From assembly GCA_003024985.2 (NCBI GenBank), contig PXIH01S0000738.1: 14,001 bases of DNA; one strand, 5' to 3'. This DNA is from Euperipatoides rowelli (Eukaryota > Onychophora > Udeonychophora > Euonychophora > Peripatopsidae). Below, in pieces: positions 1-10,300 of this stretch. How positions within the stretch are numbered: the stretch's first letter is position 1; every line of letters begins with the position of its first letter. The position numbers and the translations under genes are program-made. The notes under the pieces were generated by a model. It was not told the origin of the DNA, searched no databases, and was given only the letters and a program-made list of their open reading frames with translations.

Positions 1-40
1 AATGTCGGATAACCTCCGACATAGGATTGGTAAGGGTTAA
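1..40. mobile_element. Right end of a second piggyBac-like element, cut by window start
   Basis: A perfect hairpin (ATGTCGGA 2-9, loop 10-14, TCCGACAT 15-22) lies 14 bases inside AGGG|TTAA (TTAA at 37-40). AGGG-TTAA is the mirror of a TTAA-CCCT start, and a palindrome close to the terminus is common in such elements. The other end is outside the window, so this rests on one terminus only. Its terminal sequence differs from that of the element at 372-1352, so it would be a different family. Confidence 0.45.
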
Positions 41-367
41 TCTTGCTGTATTTTTAATTACAATTAAACAAGGGGAAAGAATGATAGAATCCAAAGCCAT
101 ATTTTTAGCAAAAATATGTTGAATTAGTTCACCTATTTGTCACCTGGGGGAGTTCACATCAAAATATTTTAAGATTCTGTCCAAAGATGGCAGAGTATTT
201 TGAAAAATTAAAAAATCATTAACATGGTTTATAATCTTTCTCTAAACTTTCAAATCACCCTCCTGAAAAAATTTTCATTTTGTGGCTTTGGATTATTATC
301 ATTCTCACCACTGCAATTATTACTACAGTTCAAGAGGAAAAAATGTAAATTAAATTTGTTAAACCAT
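41..367. other. AT-rich spacer, no gene seen
   Basis: AT-rich sequence between the two presumed piggyBac-like elements. I see no open reading frame of note, RNA gene or repeat. Confidence 0.6.
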
Positions 368-728
368 TTAATCCTGCAGTCGTCGTGGTATTTGTGAAAT
401 ACATAATCAATATTCAAAAATTAATTTCTAGCTAATGCTCCTAAATTAAAGAGTTTTTTCACCTGTCAATTAGCCGGTGTTGTGACAGCAAGGCATATAC
501 TGTATTAATTTCCTTTGAGTTTATCTTTCAGATACACCGTGACGACTCATGTAAGTATTTCGTTAAGATAGCTTTAATTTAAATATTATAAAATATTTAG
601 GAATAAATTTATACATTTTTCAAATCAGAATTTAATGCAGATTTCAAAAATCAAAACCAGAAAATTTTATCTCTAACGACAGGGAAGTGGCATTGGAAAA
701 TATTAGAACTGGATTTTTATTTTTATGT

Positions 729-1281
729 GACTTTTAGAAATAAATTCATAAAAAAAAATATCTTTGTTGGATTTTTTTTTATATATTAAAATTTCTGATA
801 AAAAATTGAACAAAAAATACTATTNTTAAAATTTCTGATAAAAAATTGAACAAAAAATACTATTTAAGTTTTTTTTCTAGCTGTTATAGATTTTGAAATA
901 TTTAACAATGTATTATTTGTACATACAGTAAAAACNAGCGGTAATGAATACCGACATTTAGGAAAATAAGCATAAAAGAAAATCGGTTTGTTGGATTTTT
1001 TTATATATTAAAATTTCTGATAGAAAATCGAACAAAAAATACTATTTAAGTTTTTTTGTAGCTGTTATAGATTTCGAAATATTTAACATAATGTATTGTT
1101 TGGACATATGGTAAATATGGGGAAAATATGAGCTGTAATGATTGATTTCTGTTGTATGCGGACATTTAGAAAAAAAATCATAAAAGAAAATCTGTTTGTT
1201 GGATTTTTTTTACATATATTAAAATTCCTGATAAAAAATAGAACAAAAGAATACTATTTAAGTTTTTTTTATATCTGTTAT
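729..1281. repeat. Tandem repeat, three copies of ~210-225 bp
   Basis: Copies start at GACTTTTAG (729), GACATTTAG (953) and GACATTTAG (1161). Shared landmarks are TTGTTGGAT (764, 988, 1196), TTAAAATTYCTGATA, ACTATTTAAGTTTTTTT and CTGTTATA. Spacing is 224 then 208 bases; the third copy is partial. Copy 1 carries an extra exact 39-base duplication around the N at 825, and a shorter spacer around the N at 936. The array lies inside the piggyBac-like element. Confidence 0.85.
786..864. repeat. Exact 39-bp direct duplication separated by a single N
   Basis: Positions 786-824 and 826-864 are identical (TTAAAATTTCTGATA...ATACTATT) with N at 825 between them. The matching place in copies 2 and 3 has the segment once. 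A single N with identical flanks suggests an unmerged contig overlap and not a biological duplication. Confidence 0.8.
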
Positions 1282-1745
1282 ATATATACACATGTATCTC
1301 ACAGATACACTGTGATTACTCATAACTTTTTGACCGTGAGACGACTGCAGGGTTAAAGAAATAAACAAGCTGAGTGTTTTAGCTTGAGAAAAATAGATTT
1401 AATTAGAACAGAACATTAATAAATAATTCTAATAGAAAATCATAAAGGTGTAGACATGAACAGCACATTGTCATGTAATGATTTGATAACATACAGTAAG
1501 TGTTTTGTATAGTGCTGCCCTCTATAAGTAATAATACAAAACAAAGTATTATTAATTAAATAGTGCATAGTATCTAATTTTTTATGCTTAATACAATATT
1601 TTCAACTAATGTGATGCATCTTTTTTTTTTTAGAAGATACTGTATTAAGAATATCACAATCTTAATAACTAAGTTTCTGTTCTGTTCAAATTTTATAAAT
1701 TTTCTACACTTATTTATTATATTATTTATTCAAATTTGCCATATT

Positions 1746-1776
1746 TTATTATTATTATTATTATTATGTTGTTGTT
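1746..1776. repeat. TTA/GTT trinucleotide microsatellite
   Basis: About seven TTA units run directly into three GTT units, a simple compound trinucleotide repeat. Confidence 0.9.
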
Positions 1777-3005
1777 AGTGGTAATAAAATTCAGTGTTGG
1801 ATTTAATGGCATTTAACAATAACATTAAAACATTGTCATTTTTTTTAAATAACACATTAACATTTAATTTTTATATTTGTAATACCAAATATGTTTTTTT
1901 TAATATCTGGTATGGAGGCTAACAAAAAAAAATTAATATTTTTTTTTTTTGTGTTGATTATTTATATTTAGATAAAATATCCTTTTTAAAATAAAGTGAA
2001 GATAAAAAATCCATTCATCACCCAATTAACAGGTTAACCTTTTAGTTAAAGGTCAAATGAAATTGATTTTTTATTATTTATTTCCAAAGACAATTAGGTT
2101 ACTAAAAAAAAATTATAATAAAAAAATTAAAAATGCATAAAAAAAGTTATTTAAACATAAAATTAAGAATATTCCTGTCCATCTGGTTACAAAAAAAAAA
2201 GTTTCAAATTTATTTTGGGTTCGAGATTATTTTGATGAAATAATTTCTAAACAGGAGGCAAATCATCATATTTATGCTATAGCCTAAGTAGAGTGCTGTT
2301 CGCTTGTAGTAGTTTGTTTTGATTTTTTTTTTAAACGGACCATAATTACATAATGATGAATTTGATGTAGATTCTGTACAAGCATTTAAACCATTAGTTC
2401 ATATGATTTCGATCATTTAGCTGACAAAGAGAAGAATTGGCGTCATTTGATATTGGCCACGTTACTGTATATTGGAAGAACATGACCGGCATTAAAATAC
2501 AGAATTCACACCTGATGATGATATTTGCAAAAAGTACATAATAGAATGTAATAATGATTATTCTTGTTCGTTTAGTTATTTATATTATCATCAAATGATC
2601 TAGAAAAGGTCAGGCTATTTGTAAACAAAAAACAAACAAAAAAAGTGTAAACAACCAGAGCTAAACACGTAGATGCCTCTTCTGGATTCATGTTAATTAA
2701 CGGAACAAACTTTCTATTTTTTTTTTACTTAAATATCTAACTTGCATATCGGTTTTCATACAAAGTAAAGTTATGTATATGCTTTTTTTAACTAGCTTAT
2801 AACATTCATTAGTAATTTGATCTAGAAACACTACTGAACATTACTGGGTAATTCAAATGGGTTATTATGCATAATTTATTAATAGGAGTTTAAAATAAGA
2901 TTACCCAATTTTGATAGTTTTCTCTTCCTAGTAAGCATAGTCAATTTTTTTTTAACATGCAGAATAGTGAGCTAATCAACTCTGCAAGTTATTTAATCTA
3001 CATGT

Positions 3006-3016
3006 CCCCCCCCCCC
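3006..3016. repeat. C homopolymer (11 C)
   Basis: Eleven consecutive C in otherwise AT-rich DNA; length is prone to sequencing error. Confidence 0.9.
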
Positions 3017-4226
3017 TTTAATGATTACTAAATGTAAATCTAGCATATTTATTTGCCAAAGACAATTTTTCATTTATTATTTAGCCAAAATAAAATCCAA
3101 ATTTCTACTTAGAAATAATAATTTACAAAAAAAAAAAAAAACAATATGCACATAATGTATATCTGTTTTTTTTTTTACATGTACAGTAAATGAAAGAAAT
3201 AAACTACGGTAGACATAATTGCTTTTTTTCCCCCCTGAAAACAAAATAAGTAGGTCAACTTACAGTACGTAACGAGGAATCCATTGCTCTATTAGTAATA
3301 GCCTAATTTATTCACTATTTTAATGATATTTAGTTTAGAGTACATAATTCATGCATCATGGGTAAATTGCTGAGGAACAATTAATTTGACTTGATTATAA
3401 TGAATAAAAAAAATACAGTGGTTGTCTGAAACATGAACAGGTGTTTTTACAGCAGTCTATAAAAAAACATCATATAGTACATAGAATTATAACTTTGGCT
3501 ATACTGTACATACACACATGCATCCCATTCATAACGATCGCAGTAGAGCTGAGATTCCAATAAACAGCCAATTTTAAAATGTTCATGGCAAAGACTGGAA
3601 TATTTCAACATTAAATCTTTTTTTTCTTAACTTTTGCAACAATTTTTATCTTTGGGGAATTTAAAAAAAAATATAGGGATTTAAACTTGATGCAGCATTT
3701 GTGAAATTTAAGATCTTGTACGACAAGATAACTCCGCCATGCGTATACTATAAACAATTTTGTTTGAGGGGGAGGAGCTACAGACAAATATTTTAAAAAT
3801 TTAACCTCATTTTTTTTTGGTGGGGAGGGGGGGGGGAGGATCATTGTCTTTGAAAATAAATAATAAAAAAAAAAAACATTTAATTTAATTATTAAAACCA
3901 TAAATTTTAATGTTAATTCAAAAAATCGAATAAGTAACTAATTAATTTATGAAATAAAAGAAATAAACAATGCTTGGTAATTTAATCCAAAAAATTATCA
4001 TTCTCCATATCAGCGATTTATATCATTATAATATTTAACATTTTAGCATTACCATGGCATCAATGAATATAAGCAACAAATTTTAAACCCTAGTTAGTTT
4101 TCTCTTGACTTATTTACAGTATCTTATTTGAAATATCAAGTAGACTTTGTCTAATTAAGAATTTTGTGTGTATGTGTTTAGCTTGAAAAATACATTTTAA
4201 TGTTAATAACAAATATATTTACTTAC

Positions 4227-4334
4227 CACCTGCAGCTCTTGGCGGCCTTTTACGAGGCGATTTTTCTCTATTGAAGGCAGAACCTGTTTTCAAGGCTTCA
4301 AGAAGATTATCCATTACCCCTAGTTGGTTATCAT
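4227..4334 (-). CDS. DIAPH: Formin exon 8: Diaphanous autoregulatory domain (DAD)
   Basis: Joined to exon 7 the split codon gives Asp, then DNQLGVMDNLLEALKTGSAF, NREKSPRKRPPRAAG. GVMDxLLEALxxGxAF is the DAD core whose amphipathic helix binds the N-terminal DID and holds the formin inactive; the following basic cluster RKRPPR is the second conserved DAD element. Spacing from DM in exon 7 to GVMD equals that in mammals. At the 3' side there is a near-ideal donor GGTG|GTAAGTAAA (phase 1). If it is not used, the frame adds GK and stops at TAA 4221-4219, giving a C-terminus directly after the DAD. Most relatives have a further variable tail, so splicing onward is the likelier reading, but I found no convincing next exon. 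Confidence 0.92.
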
Positions 4335-7300
4335 CTAATACATTAAAGAAAAAGGGAAGAGTTTCAATGAAAATTTTATAATGAAAAGGCAGATCTGTCA
4401 AATTTAACAAGAAATAAATGCAAGTAAAATAACGAATGAATTAATAACTATAATGACATGACCAATGACAACATAAATTTTCATATCTAATGCGACACAA
4501 ATTTTAAATTAAAATGTTGTCCCACACCTATTCAAATCATTGATATTATACTGAAAATTGACATTTTATATATTGGATAATTTAGATTTTTATTAACATT
4601 ATTATATATATCATATATAACATACAGTACATGTTGTAGTGATTGAGGGGATATTGTTTATTTATTTTTATTCTTTATACACATTTGCTCGTGCATTCAG
4701 AAGGATTAGTTTGTGGTGTGCTTACTTTGGTTAATTAATTAATCATTTGTAAGCATATCATAAACGAGTCTACTTTCTTGAATGCATGGGGCTGATGCGA
4801 ATTATCTAATTATTCATTGTATATGATTTAAATATGCTGTACTAGTTTGCCATAATGGCTTTATCAAAATATATTTTGTCTTTACTTACAGCTATGGCTC
4901 TCACCACAACTGTTAGGTAATCTTTATTTACAGTATTTATTTCTGTATTAGTATTACCAGCAGCCGGGCGGGATCCAGTTCTCGTATGGATTGACCGTCC
5001 ATGGACTTTATTATTTTCTTATTGAGTTAGTCAGCAAGCTGCTGGCTAACTTTTATGTTACACTGCATTTTATCATTTTATTTTGTAAATAGTAGACTAC
5101 AGCAACCAGAATAAAAAAATATTTAATTTGAACCAGCAGAGAAGTTTCCTCTATACTTTATTTCCTTCTCCACTTTACTTATTATAATGGGCGAAAATAA
5201 ATATTACATTTTCGTTCGTTATTATGTGTATATTGTCAATGTACAACAAACATTTGTTATCTCTATATTATATTTTGGCTTTTTAAATTCTTATTGTAGT
5301 AAGCCCATAATGATATTACAATAATAATAAATGGTAGGTTTTGGCCATTTTAGGTCTATTTCATGGGAATATTTTGTAAATGTATTTTTCTTGTAGTATA
5401 TACTGTACACAATATATTTTTTTTTGTGTGTGTTGGTTTTAATTAGAAAATAAATAAATATTTAGAGGGCAAATTTTCTCTTCAAAATTTAATTAATGTG
5501 GACCAGACAGAAAATTAATGTAAATAAATATTTTAAATGTACAGTATGTTTTTATGTGCAGATGTACTGTACATAGTGTATGCTGGTTGAGAATATAAAA
5601 TACAATATATGCAATGTATATACAGTATATTCAGTACATAATTACTGTATATGAAGTGTATACAGTAGGTATTTACAGTAAATGCAAATATATGATTTAA
5701 ATATCAATCTAACCTTTACTCATATCAACCAGAGCAATCTTTTTAGCCATACGTTCTTTCTTTTCTCTTTCTGCTCTTTCTTTGGCCTCTTTGGCTCGTT
5801 GAATTTTTTCTTCCGTCTCTCTTAATTTAATATTATCTTGAACTGCTTTCTAGTTAAATAAAATTAAAACTTTAATAAACAATAATTCAATATGCCCTTT
5901 TAATTCATTTATATATAAGTTATCATATAAAAATTGCACTGCAAGACTTGATATGCAAACAATTTTAAAGTAAAATTATGTATTGTATTTATCGTGCAAG
6001 CATGAATTTATATAGATATACTGTATTTATATATATAGGGTTATAACATTTTTACAAACTCATATTCCTGAACCTTAATTTGGCTTTAATTATTAAAATT
6101 GAACAAAGTACTGTACATGTGGAATGAATTTAAATGGAAAATTTCCACAAATTACTACACAAATTCCAAACTATCATTCACAGAACTTTTAAAATTGATC
6201 ACATAAAAAAAAAACCTGTTTTAAGTATTGCTAAATCAAATAAAAAATGTTTGAAAGAAATGAATTATATATTAAAATATTTATCATAACTTTAACTTTT
6301 GTTTTTTTTTAATTGTAAACTGTTTTTTTTTTTTACCAATAAATATCTAGTTTTGCTAATACGATATAGGCAAGGATGAAAAATATAATTTATATATTTA
6401 AAATCTATTTCATTGACAAGAACTAGACTATAGCCTATATTAGTAATAGGCCTACTTACTGAACTAAACTAACCTTGTTTGCATGAACAATAAGCTCACA
6501 CCTAGTTCTGTCAATGTACAGTAGCTATTGTAGGCTACATACTCTATTTTATTGATGAATAAAGCTTATTATAGTTTAAATTTGCCTAATTTATTTTAAT
6601 GAAACTAAACAAATATTTTAATTCAAACACATTTATGGCCAGGGACTGATGGAACCCTATAATTAATACTGGTGTAGGCTTATAAGGCTATCTATTTTGC
6701 ATGTATCAAAATTTATATTACTGTATTAATAAAAAAATAACTAAAATGTGCTGTTTATTTGGATTGTTTTTCTATATAATATTTAAAAATTTTGGGCTAC
6801 TACAAAAATACCCGGAATACTGGTACATTATAATTTCTAGTGCTGCTTCCAGCATACCAATGACTTTACAGAACAAATTAACAAAAATATACTGTATATG
6901 CAAAATAAAATAATTAGAGTCAAGTTTGAGAAATCGATTGCTATTAATTTTTAACAAGTCGTTTTCTATTAAACTAAGCCAAGTGAGTTATGGAAAAAAA
7001 TCTTGTCATTACCAAAGTCAGGGTTAAAAAAAAAAAAAAAAATTGAAAATTTCTTGAAAGTTCGGATCTTGTCCATCCCTAATCATAAGGTAGTCTAATT
7101 TTTTTCCTGTACTGTTTAAAAAGGTTGCTTTAAGGATTTATTTCTGAGCTTCAAAAATATTCTTCTGAAAATCCAATAGTTTTTAAATCTCTAAAAATAC
7201 TATAAATTAACAAGTTGTCAGAATAAATGTATTTTGGACAATTACTTACAGAAAGCCCTTGTTTGAAAGCTTTTATATCAGAAAATAATTCTTCCACAGA

Positions 7301-10300
7301 GTATTTCTTTGGATCAAAACAGAAAAAATCTGCCAGTTCATTAAAAAGTGTTTCCATTTTCTGGTTCATACTCTCCAACAATTCATACTGTTCCTTAGCA
7401 TTTGTAATAAACTGGTAAGAAAATGTTAAGTTCAACAAAATTTAAAATAAATTCTTATATAAATATTAACAAATAAGAAAAAAGAATTAATATTTATTTT
7501 CAATTATGTGTCTGAAATTAATAATTATAGACCAAATAAGCCATACCAACTTAATCTCTAAAATTGTAGAGAAATTAATTATGATGACTTTGTGTTCCCA
7601 ACTTTCCGGATTTATTCATGATAATCATCATGGATTTGCTCAGGAATGATTTTGTAACCCTTGTTCGATGCACTGTATGAATATATGGTCTTTAGAGCAA
7701 GAAAATGATCAGAATGTTGATAGTGTTTATTTTGGTCTTTTTCCTTGTTTCTTAATTCATTATCAATAAAAGTAAAAAAAAATATTGTTAATTGTTTATT
7801 TTTTTTTTAAAAAACAAAAATTTTAATGAGTAAAAAAAAATTACTTTAAAGGTACTATACTATAAAATATTAGAAATAACAGTAACCAGATTTTTTTTTT
7901 AAGAATTTTAAAATTGCTTTTTAAAACAAGGGACTACACATAAACTGACATCACATTCAGTACACATAATATCGGCATTCATTTTTTTTTTAGACTTTGC
8001 AATCTAGCAGCATTTCTTTTCTTTTCTGTGGGAGGTATTAGGGAAGGAAAGTGCCGTTCATAAAGACGAAAGGAGTCTGGCTCTTTAGCTGGTCTTAAAT
8101 ATTTTGGAGTTGGAAAAAAAAAACAGTTTGAACCAAACCATTATTTTATAAAAAGAGTGAACCGGAACCGAAATATAAAGAATTTCAGTGAACCCGAACA
8201 TGAACTATTATAAATTTTGGTTCGACTCCTTGATTAAAATAGAATAGTAAAATGAAAAACTACTCTACCAATTATTCATAAATTGCAAACAAATTCATGC
8301 ACATTAAAAAAAAAATTCTAATTTTCAAAAAGGATATGTTCATAATTTCACCAAACCTATCCTCATCACACTGTTGCTTGGAGAAGTTTTTCAGATCTAA
8401 CTCTAATTGTTTAATATTCTTGTCCATTTGACGCAGATTTTTTGCCAGTGTTTCTTGTGAAACTAAACAGAAAGAAAGAACTTCAATGTTGTTAAATAAA
8501 AAACAAAATGTTAGTAAAATCTCACAATTTCAATATTTATTTGTTTGTCTTTGAAGAGAAACATTAACAGATAAATATAGAAATTTTGTACTTTATTGAA
8601 CATGTTTTTGAGTGACTGCATATCTCCATGGAGTTGTGCAGTTATTGTAAAAAATAATATCAGATGATTCATCACTAACTGTATTTAGCCAGGATGAATC
8701 AAATGGGATGCTTATAAAAACATAGAAATATTCATATGACCAATAATTGTTATAAAATATGAATAAAGTGTAAAAATAAAGTTTATCCATGAGAATTAAT
8801 TACACAGACTCGATTATAAAATTTCAAATGAGGATTTCTTACCCCTGGCTGCTTTATCAATATGAACCATATCTTCTGAAAATTCTAAGAGTTCAGGATA
8901 TTTTTTTTCTAGCACTTCAGCAAGAAAGTGAAGTAACGTTAATTTGCCGTCAATAGATTTAGTTCCATCAAGCTGCAAATGTACAATCAAACCATTAAAA
9001 ATGCTAAAAGACATTGTTGAGATGACAATTTTTTAAGCAAAACACAAAACATTAATATTTGCTTAAGTTGACTGTATAAACATACCTTAGTAATAAAACT
9101 GATCTCAAATCCGACAGATTGTGCATTTCTAGACCCAGAATTCATGTAATTTCCCACCAACAAGATTAACTCTAAAATTTTGACAAACTTTTTATTTTCT
9201 TGAAGTTCTTTACATGCTGCAGTCGCAATTACTATACCCTAGAGAAAATAAATTTATTAACATTATTGGAATATACAGTATTAAATATTTGCATATCTTT
9301 CAAACTTTCCAATATTATCTAATAAAGTTTAACTTCCCTATAAATTAAAAAAAAAAAAAAAAAGTTGACTGTACACAACCATAATGCCCCTGTATTTGTC
9401 AGGACTCGCTACAATATAATCAACCTTAGTACAACTCAGATTTTTAATTAAAGAAATGTTTTATTATTTTTTTTTTATTCTAAAACTATTTTGTCATGTT
9501 TTATTTTGTGATAATTGTTTGAAATTATACCAATTTACAAATAGAACACTCGTAAACATCATGATTAAATTTAAGTTTCTATAAAACAAAGGTTGATAGT
9601 CATAATTTAAATGTTAAAAAATCACTGCCTACAGAAACAAAGAAGAAGAAAAAACATTCATTTGTAAATAAACATTTCAAGATTATTTCAAAGTTTAAAC
9701 TTACGCGTGGATATGAGTTTCTATGGTAACTTTATTACAGCATCACTACCAAAAGGTCATCCTTTGACCTCATAAAATAAATTCACTAATAATTTTGGAT
9801 AATATTAAATGGTGCCTACAACAAATGTCAAGAGACGTGTGTCAAAAACTGTAGTAATATGCTAACAAATTTTGTTCAATGTTGTTAAAAACAATGGCCA
9901 CAATATTTATTATTTGGCCATTAAACATATTTTTTAGCAAGATAAAAAGAAACAATGTAACAATAATGTAAGTAGTGAAACTATTGAAAGATTTCAATCG
10001 AGTCGTTTAAATTTAAATGAAACCAATGTATTTCAGGTATGCTTTCAACAAAAAAAAAAAAACACAAGCCCATGCAGGCATCTTGTAGAAATTTTAACAT
10101 ACCAAGACAAGATTTTGATATGGCCAAGGCATTTAGGGCATAGAATTTGTCGAACACTGATTTGGCATATTTCTGATTAATTATAGTACTCGTTGCAAGA
10201 AAAAAATATGAATAAAGTTTAGATATTTTAAATTAATAAGATTAATGACGACTACATGATTATGATAACTGAAAATTCATTGTTGTGAACATTGGTGGTC

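Larger units (their letters stand above)
368..1356. mobile_element. Non-autonomous piggyBac-type element (MITE-like) with TTAA flanks
   Basis: TTAA at 368-371 is followed by TCCTGCAGTCGTC (372-384). GACGACTGCAGGG (1340-1352) is followed by TTAA (1353-1356). The two ends are 13-base inverted repeats with one mismatch, and TTAA flanks are the target-site signature of the piggyBac superfamily, whose ends typically start CCC or CCY. The 981-base interior has no transposase frame. It carries a three-copy tandem repeat (729-about 1281) and an end-proximal phrase 'AGATACACYGTGA' near 530 and again near 1300. Mobilisation would have depended on a transposase elsewhere. Confidence 0.68.
1357..4218. 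other. Gene-free AT-rich stretch: formin 3' flank or last intron
   Basis: Almost entirely AT-rich with T/A runs. It holds a (TTA)n/(GTT)n microsatellite (1746-1776), an 11-C run (3006-3016), a G-rich run (3819-3840) and a small hairpin ATCTTGT-ACG-ACAAGAT (3713-3729). It must contain the formin 3' UTR and perhaps a last small exon if the 4227 donor is used. Acceptor-like sites on the minus strand exist (for example TTTTGTTTTCAG ending at 3235) but none is followed by recognisable coding sequence. No coding gene on either strand is supported. Confidence 0.6.
7415..8337 (-). other. U12-type AT-AC (minor spliceosome) intron
   Basis: Read on the minus strand, the intron starts ATATCCTTTTTG directly after the AAC codon of exon 5, matching the U12 donor consensus ATATCCTT. 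It ends ...TTTTCTTAC before CAG of exon 6. An AACTTAAC motif (7432-7425), close to the U12 branch consensus TTCCTTAAC, sits with its branch A about 11 bases before the 3' splice site, the tight spacing typical of minor introns. Splicing here joins EIMN to QFITNAKEQ in frame and without gap to the family. The 923-base intron also holds two decayed transposon fragments (7523-7754 and 8113-7908) and GAACC-rich sequence near 8159-8230. Confidence 0.85.

Noticed and set aside
2290-2395. Phase-compatible open frame after CTTGTACAG on the minus strand as the formin's last exon
   Set aside because: It opens for about 50 codons (ESTSNSSLCNYGPF...), but the acceptor tract is weak, composition matches background and no family match is seen.
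3200-3235. Acceptor TTTTGTTTTCAG on the minus strand as start of a last formin exon
   Set aside because: The phase is compatible, but the following frame is Lys/Phe/Tyr-rich low complexity with no likeness to formin tails.
3611-3901. 96-codon minus-strand open frame
   Set aside because: It arises from the G-rich and A-rich runs (PPPSPPKK, FFF, KKKK stretches); low complexity and no family resemblance.
4080-4095. TTTTAAACCCTAG as another TTAA/CCC element end
   Set aside because: TTAA is followed by ACCC, not CCC, and no partner end was seen.
4889-4917. Short plus-strand exon-like unit between ACTTACAG and GTAATC, and its minus-strand mirror before GTAAGTAAAG
   Set aside because: On the minus strand a 20-base exon would shift the formin frame; on the plus strand there is no gene for it to belong to.
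6701-6957. Overlapping small open frames on both strands in intron 6
   Set aside because: They overlap antisense to each other in AT-rich intron sequence and resemble nothing known.
7227-7418. 63-codon plus-strand open frame
   Set aside because: It is the antisense shadow of formin exon 6, which has clear FH2 homology on the minus strand.
8189-8204. An 11-base microexon bridging formin exons 5 and 6
   Set aside because: The phase could work, but it has no pyrimidine tract and gives a poorer protein match than the AT-AC intron, which explains the join fully.
8593-8790. 65-codon minus-strand frame in intron 4
   Set aside because: Exons 4 and 5 join without gap to the family, so no coding is missing there; residues are low-complexity aromatic.
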